NCBI RefSeq assembly: GCF_019443445.1
Contig: NZ_CP080378.1
Coordinates: 372,001-436,000 of the forward strand
DNA from: Massilia sp. PAMC28688
GTDB lineage: Bacteria; Pseudomonadota; Gammaproteobacteria; Burkholderiales; Burkholderiaceae_D
Length of the DNA stretch: 64,000 nt
Direction of reading: 5' to 3'
This document shows, piece after piece, positions 37,655-44,041 of this stretch. Both the position numbers and the translations under genes were made by a program. Below the pieces are notes generated by a model. It was given only the letters and a program-made list of their open reading frames with translations, had not been told where the DNA came from and searched no databases. Within the stretch, counting starts at the first letter, position 1. Every line of letters begins with the position of its first letter.

Positions 37655-38107
37655 TCATTCTGAATCCTCTGCTGCACGCCAAGGCCAATCGTGGTACGAA
37701 CGAATCAGATTGGCGGTCGGGCTAGCTGTCCAGTAGAGGATAGTGCTGACCCGCTGTTGCTGCTCAGGAGTCAACCTGGTTTCCTCGATCAACGAGCGGT
37801 AGGCATCCATCAGAAAATGCTTGCCAAACCATGTGATTAAATAAAATGGAACTTCCTTTGTGCTGACATCCCAGTTCGATCTTGCAATTTCGGCTAGAAG
37901 CTCTTTACAGCATCGCGTAGGGCGAGGGTCGATCTCAACCATTAAGCAGGCGGCTAACCCACCAGCTCTCCCACCTGCTAGCGATTGGGTGAAAAGAAAA
38001 TCGAAGAGCTCGGCCCCTGAGTTCGTGCCCAGCTCCAGCGCCAAGTCAACGAAAGCGTCGTAATCGGGGACGCTCTCGATACGGCGCAGACCAATTTCCT
38101 TATCCAT
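37655..38107 (-). CDS. Hypothetical protein
   Basis: The frame gives a 150-residue protein from the ATG at 38107 (MDKEIGLRRIESVPDYDAFV). The frame is open further upstream to 38326, but that part is the translated intergenic repeat, so the later start is preferred. The protein is alpha-helical (VDLALELGTNSGAELFDFLF, FGKHFLMDAYRSLIEETRL) with no signal peptide. I do not recognise it. It is the first of four orphan genes on the minus strand within the island bracketed by the 15-bp repeat. Confidence 0.6.
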   Translation of the reverse strand: MDKEIGLRRIESVPDYDAFVDLALELGTNSGAELFDFLFTQSLAGGRAGGLAACLMVEIDPRPTRCCKELLAEIARSNWDVSTKEVPFYLITWFGKHFLMDAYRSLIEETRLTPEQQQRVSTILYWTASPTANLIRSYHDWPWRAAEDSE

Positions 38108-38433
38108 ATTCTGTATCCATTTATACGCCGTTCCCGCAACAAAGATTTTATGCAGTTGAAGGGCCGCTTTTGGTTGTGGATTCAATCGGTCGCGCGATGA
38201 TAGGAGCTTGCCAATTGAAAAGCGCAGCATTTGGGCTGAAAGCCGCCTGTCGCGGCCGGCTGCTACCAATGTGGGCCGAGTAAAAACGGTAGCCGATACC
38301 GGCCGGTCGATCGGGGCACTTTGCATGAGGTAAGGCTACAAGGTTAGCAGTTGGTGGGTGCACGCGGGATCACAAAAATTACTCAAATTGGGAAATTCAG
38401 CCTTATGTTGCTATGGTGTAGGTCCGAGTAGGC
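38108..38433. other. Intergenic region with intergenic repeat copy 3
   Basis: This 326-bp gap between two orphan genes contains the intergenic repeat at about 38197-38257 (ATGATAGGAGCTTGCCAATT, then CTGAAAGCCGCCTGTCGCGG). The remaining bases show no coding frame and no clear promoter. Confidence 0.5.
38197..38257. repeat. Intergenic repeat, copy 3
   Basis: Shares ATGATAG-AGCTTGCCAA and the CTGAAAGCCGCCTGTC block with copies 1 and 2, but in rearranged order. Confidence 0.5.
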
Positions 38434-38970
38434 CTAGGTGTTTGGCTGAGGTATCGGGCTGACTACTTTAGCATCGATCAACTCTCCAAAATAGTCGCCC
38501 ATGTGTCCGGTAGGCCCCCTTCTAAATTGGCCGACGACGGTCATTGGCGACGGCTTGCCCCACTTCATACCGATCTGCACCCAGAGTCCGGTATGCGGCG
38601 CGAATTCCTCCGCCGGTGCGGACATGTTACGAGGTGCAGGATAAAGCGCTGTTTGCTCGAAGCCCTGTGCGTAGATGCCCTCTACCATGACCCAGCGTCG
38701 ATGAAATTGCTGCGGTGTCCGCGATAGGTGATGGAGCGTGGTTCGGCATGGACTGTGGGGCGAGTCGCCCGTATAAAGTTCCACACAGGCATGCGCCTCG
38801 AGCGGATCGGCATCATCGCGCTTCTGAATGGCAGCCTCAATTATGGTTAGGCGGAGCTGCGCGGCGTCTAGTTCTCTTTGCATCTGGATGTGGCGCATAG
38901 TTAGATACGCGCTTAGGGAAGCACAGCAAACGATGGCAGCGACTGCGAAATTCGATACGTGAACGCGCAT
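38434..38970 (-). CDS. Hypothetical membrane-anchored protein
   Basis: The 178-residue protein has one N-terminal membrane segment (FAVAAIVCCASLSAYLTM, about 8-25), a helical linker (QRELDAAQLRLTIIEAAI) and a periplasmic domain with several beta-like segments (WVMVEGIYAQGFEQTALYPA; GLWVQIGMKW; MTVVGQFRRGPTGHMGDYFG). The GIYAQGF...ALYP pattern resembles small OB-like domains in unknown proteins. Function unknown. It shares the lower GC of the island. Confidence 0.6.
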   Translation of the reverse strand: MRVHVSNFAVAAIVCCASLSAYLTMRHIQMQRELDAAQLRLTIIEAAIQKRDDADPLEAHACVELYTGDSPHSPCRTTLHHLSRTPQQFHRRWVMVEGIYAQGFEQTALYPAPRNMSAPAEEFAPHTGLWVQIGMKWGKPSPMTVVGQFRRGPTGHMGDYFGELIDAKVVSPIPQPNT

Positions 38971-39039
38971 GGGTTGATCTTGGATGCCGTTAATAGGTAC
39001 GCAGTCGTTCGAGGATTAGTCGGCAATGGACATCCCCGT

Positions 39040-39123
39040 GACCGAACTCGGCGATTCGCGTCAGAATACCAGATAGCCGCACTGAAATACCCGGACTTTC
39101 ACGACAGGCGGCTTCCGCCCCAT
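39040..39123. repeat. Intergenic repeat, copy 4
   Basis: Runs from GACCGAACTCGGCGATTCGC to CGACAGGCGGCTTCCGCCCC. It is closely similar to copy 5 at 39861-39944 and serves as its uninterrupted reference: after CCGCCCC it continues with AT, whereas copy 5 is broken there by the IS1182 element. Confidence 0.65.
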
Positions 39124-39193
39124 ACCGGTCCTTCCGGGCAAGCTCATACGCGGGAAAGCCAATAACTAGTCAGATATTTGTGGCAGCACGGAC

Positions 39194-39775
39194 TCACAGC
39201 GATTTCAGCTCAGCAGTACTGAGTAACGTGTTATGGTACGCGCGTGTTTTCACTTCATCGATCAAACCGCGACCCAGCAATTGTAGGTCTAGCGCCTGAT
39301 GTGTCAGCTCGCGCTGTACAAAAACATGCGCTTGTAACGCCGCTTCCGTCTCGGGCAGTCCTACCTGTATATCAAGATCCCAGATCGCCGCTTGATCTGC
39401 TGCTTCATAAGCGCGTCGTGCTGCCCATGCTGCTTCCTGCGGGTCGCGGTTCAGCAGGCACCTGATCGAGTAAGCTAAAGAAGAGACGCCATCGTCGGCA
39501 AGTGGCGCCGTCCCTTCATCCGGAATCATGCTCATCACCTCGTCAAGGATTGCCGACCAGTATGCCGCGTCGACGGGCCGCGTACCCAGGATTGTCCAAA
39601 GTGAGGATGCAATTGCACGCAGCCGCAAGGAGTAGCCGCCACTGGCATCCTTCATGAAATATTCATAGACGGAAAGCTGTCGGGTTGCCGCAGCGGTCGC
39701 GAACGCGACCAAACAGCCGGCTTCCAGTTCAGTTAACGCTAAAACCAGAGATGGTTCATCATACCTACGCATCAT
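39194..39775 (-). CDS. DUF416-like protein
   Basis: The start at 39775 (MMRRYDEPSLVLALTEL) gives 193 residues; a GTG 39 bp further upstream has less support. The sequence is helical: GCLVAFATAAATRQLSVYEY, then SSLAYSIRCLLNRDPQEAAW and ARRAYEAADQAA, a pattern typical of the DUF416/YjaG family. Function is unknown. No signal peptide. It is the third orphan gene of the island, followed downstream by intergenic repeat copy 4. Confidence 0.65.
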   Translation of the reverse strand: MMRRYDEPSLVLALTELEAGCLVAFATAAATRQLSVYEYFMKDASGGYSLRLRAIASSLWTILGTRPVDAAYWSAILDEVMSMIPDEGTAPLADDGVSSLAYSIRCLLNRDPQEAAWAARRAYEAADQAAIWDLDIQVGLPETEAALQAHVFVQRELTHQALDLQLLGRGLIDEVKTRAYHNTLLSTAELKSL

Positions 39776-39860
39776 TTTCGTCTTTATCTCGTAACGATCG
39801 GCAGAACTTGCCACAACGGTCCGCTAGGCCTAGCTTCGCCTACGTCGAATGACCGGTCCT

Positions 39861-39944
39861 GGCCGAACTCGGGCGTTCGCCCCAGCATAGCAGTTTGCCG
39901 AGCTGAATAATTTACAGACTGTCCCGACAGGCAGCTACCGCCCC
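39861..39944. repeat. Intergenic repeat, copy 5 (interrupted by IS1182)
   Basis: Runs GGCCGAACTCGGGCGTTCGC ... CAGGCAGCTACCGCCCC, then the IS element begins; the expected continuation CCCCATTGCGGACATTCC reappears at 41628. The IS thus split this repeat. Confidence 0.65.
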
Positions 39945-41627
39945 AGGCCGTGTAAAAACAGACGCACTAACTCCAGTACCCACATTTTACCTTTAAGGGT
40001 TCATCTGGAGGCCGCCGCAGGCCCTTAAGGCCAGCGGAGTTTTTCCCGGACCTAGCGGGATCATCAGCATCGCAAAGGCCCATACGACGCGTAGCAGAGT
40101 CATAAATAGGGCTTGCGCCCTTATTGCTTCGATGATCCTGGTCATGCCCAATACCGCGAGCAATCGTTTGAAGTTATAGGCGAGCACATGCAGGCTCATC
40201 TCGGTCCTCACGCGCTCTAACCCCTTGGTCAGGAAGTGCGTTGCCCCCATCCATGACTTAATGGTTCCGAACGGGTGCTCGACTGTGCAGCGACGAATGC
40301 GCATGGTCTCGGGCTGCTGCTCAAGACGAACCTGCATGTCATCGAGCACGCCCTGGTGTTCCCAGCGCGTCACGCGTCGCGCCTGGCTCGGCGTGCACTT
40401 GTCCTTGAGCGGGCAGCCCTTGCAATTCGAGCTCCAGTAACGGTTGAGCGTCATACCCTTTTCGACGCAGGCAAAGCGCCAGATCAGCGATTGACCCGCC
40501 GGGCACCGGTATTCATTCTTCTGCTGATCGTAGATGAAATCAGCCTTGTCGAAGCGGCCCTCCGCCTTGGCGTTGGAGGTCTTGGTCGCAGGGACCAACG
40601 GTTCAATACCGGCCTCGCGGCATGCCAGGATTTCTTCGCCTTTGAAGTAGCCGCGGTCGGCGATTGCCGTCAACTTGGCGGTACCAATCGCAGCGCGAGC
40701 TTTCTTAGCCATGACAGAGAGTTGATCGCGGTCGTTGCCGATGTTCGTAACTTCGTGTTCAACGATGAGATGATGCTTGGCGTCGACGGCAGTTTGCACG
40801 TTGTACCCAACGATGCCGTCACCGCGCGTGATCATTGACCGTGCATCGGGATCGGTCAGCGAGATTTGCGTTTCGCCAGAGGCTTGCAGCTGTGCTTCGA
40901 CTTTCTTAAGCTCGGCCATCTGTCCCTTCATCGCCGCGATTTTCTCGTTTAAACGCACCGATCGTGCTTGTGCCGTCGCCGGTGCCTGCCGATCGGCGGT
41001 GTCCAGTTCTGCTAAGTAGCGGCCAATGTTTGCTTCGATCTCTTCCATCCTACGCTTGAGTTTCCCGTGCGTGAAATTGCGGTCACTGGTGTTGACGCCC
41101 TTGAACTTGCTGCCGTCGATAGCCACTACCGCATCTTGAAACAGATCGAGTCGCTGGCACAGCACGATAAACTGCCGGCAAACACTGCGGATGGCCTTGC
41201 CATTGTCTTTCCGGAAGTTCGCGATAGTTTTGAAGTCGGGAGCTAGGCGGCCGGTCAGCCACATCAGTTCCACGTTGCGCTGCGCTTCGCGCTCGAGCCG
41301 GCGGCTCGACTGGATGCGGTTGAGGTAGCCATAGATGTAGAGCTTCAGGAGCACAGCGGGGTGATAGGCAGGCCGCCCTGTCTTTGCTGGGAGAACTCGT
41401 GCAAAGCCCAGCGCGGCCAGGTCAAGTTCTTCAACGAAGATATCGACTACGCGGACAGGGTTGTCCTCGGTTACGTAGTCGTCCAAAAGCTCGGGGAGTA
41501 GCGTGCCTTGTCCACGGTCCTCGCCTTCAATAAAACGTTTCATACAGCACCAGTATTGATGAGATACTGGCTCAACGTTTACCGTGGAAAATCCGTTTAC
41601 ATGGGATCACGTTTTTACACAGCCTGG
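39945..41627 (-). mobile_element. IS1182-family insertion sequence
   Basis: About 1.68 kb. Left end AGGCCGTGTAAAAAC and right end (reading inwards) AGGCTGTGTAAAAAC form an inverted repeat with one mismatch. A C run (CCCC at 39941-39944 and 41628-41631) flanks it; the exact duplication is 2-4 bp because the run makes the junction ambiguous. It carries one intact transposase gene and is inserted in copy 5 of the intergenic repeat. Confidence 0.88.
39993..41543 (-). CDS. IS1182-family transposase
   Basis: The 516-residue DDE transposase is intact. The N-terminal part (LLPELLDDYVTEDNPVRVVD; YHPAVLLKLYIYGYLNRI) is the DUF772-type region. Catalytic acidic residues are in VVAIDGSKFKG, AIADRGYFKGEE and CTVEHPFGTIKSWMG. 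Cysteine motifs (CRKGCPLKDKC-like: NCKGCPLKDKC) lie near residue 375. Its presence without frameshifts suggests recent activity, and its end word also appears on the MITE-like element at 2574-2722. Confidence 0.93.
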   Translation of the reverse strand: MKRFIEGEDRGQGTLLPELLDDYVTEDNPVRVVDIFVEELDLAALGFARVLPAKTGRPAYHPAVLLKLYIYGYLNRIQSSRRLEREAQRNVELMWLTGRLAPDFKTIANFRKDNGKAIRSVCRQFIVLCQRLDLFQDAVVAIDGSKFKGVNTSDRNFTHGKLKRRMEEIEANIGRYLAELDTADRQAPATAQARSVRLNEKIAAMKGQMAELKKVEAQLQASGETQISLTDPDARSMITRGDGIVGYNVQTAVDAKHHLIVEHEVTNIGNDRDQLSVMAKKARAAIGTAKLTAIADRGYFKGEEILACREAGIEPLVPATKTSNAKAEGRFDKADFIYDQQKNEYRCPAGQSLIWRFACVEKGMTLNRYWSSNCKGCPLKDKCTPSQARRVTRWEHQGVLDDMQVRLEQQPETMRIRRCTVEHPFGTIKSWMGATHFLTKGLERVRTEMSLHVLAYNFKRLLAVLGMTRIIEAIRAQALFMTLLRVVWAFAMLMIPLGPGKTPLALRACGGLQMNP

Positions 41628-41659
41628 CCCCATTGCGGACATTCCTTAGCTCGCAGAAT

Positions 41660-42055
41660 TTAGAACCTGCGAGTTCCGACCTCAAGCTCTTCTTCGTGAC
41701 AATAAAAAAAGACTGTTTTGTCGATGTTGTGCAAAACGATTGCATCATCCCTCGATGGAACGAAGACGTCCTGCCAGCAGTTGATAAAAGCGGCCGCATC
41801 GACCACGCAGACATGGTCTGGACCGTAGACAACTTGGAGCGTTCCTTCCGCTCGCAAACGAGCCTTCAACCATGCATCGGCAACGCTGCGGCTTTCGATG
41901 ATGTGCCGTTCAACCTTTTCAGTCGTATGCTCGTTCAGTCCGTACCGCTCGTTACTGCTGAACTGTAAAGCATTGGCATAAGCGTTTTTGGCGCGTTCTT
42001 CCTTAAGCCATCGGGCTTTGAGACCGAGCACTCTGTATTCGTCCACGTACCCCAT
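41660..42055 (-). CDS. Hypothetical protein
   Basis: The 131-residue protein from the ATG at 42055 (MGYVDEYRVLGLKARWLKEE) has AAAGGT in front; the frame stays open to 42148 but without a good ribosome-binding site. It has a charged helical start and a beta-rich end (VVYGPDHVCVVDAAAFINCW; DAIVLHNIDKTVFFYCHEEE). No signal peptide or known motif. It lies between the IS1182 element and the right 15-bp repeat array, and is the fourth orphan gene of the island. Confidence 0.55.
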   Translation of the reverse strand: MGYVDEYRVLGLKARWLKEERAKNAYANALQFSSNERYGLNEHTTEKVERHIIESRSVADAWLKARLRAEGTLQVVYGPDHVCVVDAAAFINCWQDVFVPSRDDAIVLHNIDKTVFFYCHEEELEVGTRRF

Positions 42056-42206
42056 AACAGAACCTTTATCTACATCTGGGCATGAGAACAACGCCATTGG
42101 GAATCGACCAATTGATCGAATGTCTGCTTCTGTCGGCCGCGTCCGCAAACTCTACATGAGCTCGCGCGACATAGCCAGCAGCAAGGAGGCTCTTCCGCTC
42201 CCATTT

Positions 42207-42241
42207 CCGACCGACTTTATTCTGGCCCGACCGACTTTATT
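42207..42241 (-). repeat. Right array: two inverted copies of AATAAAGTCGGTCGG
   Basis: CCGACCGACTTTATT occurs at 42207-42221 and 42227-42241, each followed by C, with 20-bp periodicity. These are the reverse complement of the left array copies. Confidence 0.9.
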
Positions 42242-42265
42242 CTCTCTGATCACAGGCGAGCGGCA

Positions 42266-43153
42266 TCAGCGCCGGCGCGACACCGGTGGCGGCAGCACCG
42301 GCGTGGCCGGCTGCACCGTGGTGTCGTCGTCGCGCGCGCGGCCATCCTTTTCCTCGGCTCTCACTTCCTCCCGGCCTTCCTCGCGACCTTCCGCCCCCTT
42401 GTCTTCTTCCTTCTCCTTGTCTTCCTCCTTCTTGTCTTCCTCCTCTGGCGGCGGGGGTGCAGGAGACTCCTCGCGCAAGGCTTCCTCGACCGGTTCGGCT
42501 TCCACCGGCACCGGTACCGGCCCAGCCGGCGGCTGACCGGCATCCTTGGCGCCTGCGCTGCCCTGCACCGCGCCCGGCTTGCCGCCCGCACCCGCGCCGC
42601 CCGGGCCGGGCGCAAACAGCGATGGCGCACCCGGGGTGTCGTTGCCGGTCATGGAATTGGGCGGCGTGATGATGCCACCCACACTGCCCTGCCCACCCGC
42701 CATCACGAACTTCCAGTCCGAGATGCGCTCGCGGTTTTCCAGGTTTGAAAAACGCAGGTCGAAGTTGGCGATCTTGAGCGGCTTGCGGTCCGACAGGCTG
42801 TGCACGGCCACTACTCCGACCTTGTCGCCCAGGTAGATGACGCCCCATTCGGGCTTCCCGGTGACGGGGTCAACGAAAATCTTGCGCAGGTGCCGGCGCA
42901 CATTGGGAAAGCGCGGGTCGCGCAGCAGGTCCTGCAAGGTGGGCGGCTGCTGCGGCTTGCCGGGCGGCGTGGCGGCCGCATAGCTGCGCAGTGCCTCGCT
43001 GAACTGGGCCCCGATCTCGAGCAGTTCTTCTTCCTGGGCGGCGCGCTGGAACAGGGACCCCATCTTCAGGCCAGCCGCCGCCACCAGGCCGATGATGGTC
43101 ACCAGGATCATCAGGCTCAGGTAGGTAAAGCCGCGCTGCGGTGATCGGATCAC
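42266..43153 (-). CDS. Atypical pseudopilin-like protein with charged tail
   Basis: The 295-residue protein starts at a GTG, 4 bp after the preceding stop. The leader reads (V/M)IRSPQRG followed by FTYLSLMILVTIIGL, a prepilin cleavage site with Phe+1 but Ser at +5 where Glu is normal. The middle part (about 60-150; DPRFPNVRRHLRKIFVDPVT, WKFVMAGGQG) is a pseudopilin-like globular domain. The last about 90 residues are glycine/proline rich, then a dense E/K/D stretch (EEEDKKEEDKEKEEDKGAEG). It is the last gene of the secretion/pilus operon. Loss of Glu5 is a feature of GspK-type tip pseudopilins, so a tip role is possible. Confidence 0.75.
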   Translation of the reverse strand: MIRSPQRGFTYLSLMILVTIIGLVAAAGLKMGSLFQRAAQEEELLEIGAQFSEALRSYAAATPPGKPQQPPTLQDLLRDPRFPNVRRHLRKIFVDPVTGKPEWGVIYLGDKVGVVAVHSLSDRKPLKIANFDLRFSNLENRERISDWKFVMAGGQGSVGGIITPPNSMTGNDTPGAPSLFAPGPGGAGAGGKPGAVQGSAGAKDAGQPPAGPVPVPVEAEPVEEALREESPAPPPPEEEDKKEEDKEKEEDKGAEGREEGREEVRAEEKDGRARDDDTTVQPATPVLPPPVSRRR

Positions 43154-43157
43154 GCCG

Positions 43158-43550
43158 TCACCACTCGGCGTACGGCTTGCCGCTGCGGTCATTGCCCGGG
43201 GCGCCGCTCCTGATGCTGTACAGGCTGCCCTTGGTCGCGTCTTCCGGCGGCACCAATATCCAGCTGGTGCTCGTTTCCGTGATCGGGTCGACCGGCATGC
43301 TGCGCAGGTAGCGCAGTTCCACCAGGTGTTCGAGCGAATCCGGATAGCGGCCACGGTCGGCATAGAACTGGTCGATGGCGTCGCGCGTGTTGCGCAGGTT
43401 TTCAGCCAGGATGGTTTCCTTGGCCTTGTCGATACTGGGGAAAAAGCGCGGCACGGCCAGCGTGAGCAGCAGCGCCACGATGGCCAGCACCACCAGCAGC
43501 TCGATCAGGGTAAAGCCTTGGCGCAGCGCGCGGAACATGCGGGCGGTCAT
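43158..43550 (-). CDS. Prepilin-type protein (pseudopilin)
   Basis: The 130-residue protein has the leader MTARMFRALRQG, then [20 protein letters not shown] with Glu at +5, the type IV prepilin N-terminus processed by prepilin peptidase. The short globular part (LRNTRDAIDQFYADRGRYPD, SLYSIRSGAPGNDRSGKPY) resembles GspG-type major pseudopilins. AGGAAG precedes the ATG. It follows the upstream pseudopilin gene by 2 bp. Confidence 0.88.
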   Translation of the reverse strand: MTARMFRALRQGFTLIELLVVLAIVALLLTLAVPRFFPSIDKAKETILAENLRNTRDAIDQFYADRGRYPDSLEHLVELRYLRSMPVDPITETSTSWILVPPEDATKGSLYSIRSGAPGNDRSGKPYAEW

Positions 43551-43552
43551 GG

Positions 43553-44035
43553 TCACCACTTCCTGTAAGGTATGTCGTTCAGGCCCACGCGCTCGGACAG
43601 CGAATAGACATCGTACACGTCCTCGCCTTCGCGCGGCTCGTCAGCTTCGCTGGCGTAGCTGCGCTTACCCCAGGTGTCGGCGTCGCTTAGCTGTGGGTCG
43701 CTGCTGAAAGGGTCGCGCGGAATGCGGCGCAGGAAAAACAGCTTGGCGCGCTTGGGACTGCGCAAGTCCGCCACCCCTTCCACCAGCACTTCCAGGTTCT
43801 TCGGGTAGCCGGTGCTGTTGAGCGAGCGGGCCATGCGCCCTTCATCATAGGCCCGCTTGTAGGCGTCGATGGCGGTGCGGATCTCGCGCAGGGAGCGGCG
43901 CAGTTCCTGCTCCTGCTTGCGCTGCAAGACCACCTGGGTCACGGGCACGGCCAGGGTGCCGAGCAGGGCGATGATGGTCAGCGACACCAGCAGTTCGATC
44001 AGCGTAAATCCGCGCGCCGCGCGCACCATGCCCAT
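43553..44035 (-). CDS. Prepilin-type protein (pseudopilin)
   Basis: The 160-residue protein has the leader MGMVRAARG, then [21 protein letters not shown] with Glu+5. The globular domain carries the family pattern [35 protein letters not shown] and [20 protein letters not shown]. It lies 6 bp after the secretin gene. Together with the two downstream pseudopilins and GspG at 51455-51895 it would form a pseudopilus or pilus. Confidence 0.88.
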   Translation of the reverse strand: MGMVRAARGFTLIELLVSLTIIALLGTLAVPVTQVVLQRKQEQELRRSLREIRTAIDAYKRAYDEGRMARSLNSTGYPKNLEVLVEGVADLRSPKRAKLFFLRRIPRDPFSSDPQLSDADTWGKRSYASEADEPREGEDVYDVYSLSERVGLNDIPYRKW

Positions 44036-44041
44036 GGCGGC

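Larger units (their letters stand above)
37476..42253. mobile_element. Candidate transposon-like island bounded by inverted arrays of a 15-bp repeat
   Basis: The word AATAAAGTCGGTCGG or its core occurs three times on the left in plus orientation (37491-37505, 37552-37564 core, 37600-37614) and twice on the right in minus orientation (42207-42221, 42227-42241). Outside each array stands AGGCG (37471-37475 and 42254-42258). Between them lie four small orphan genes and an IS1182 element, all of lower GC than murJ and the secretion genes outside. The spaced-left, compact-right layout and the word ACAATAAAGTC resemble Tn7 TnsB-binding sites. No TnsABCD-like genes are inside, so this would be non-autonomous or a remnant. 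Confidence 0.5.

Noticed and set aside
38107..38326. Longer N-terminus for the gene at 37655
   Set aside because: The extension translates intergenic repeat copy 3, so it is not expected to be coding.
2718..39944. Intergenic repeats as integron attC sites
   Set aside because: No integrase gene in the window, no paired R'/R'' core sites (GTTRRRY/RYYYAAC) at each copy, and the blocks are not arranged as imperfect palindromes of attC type.
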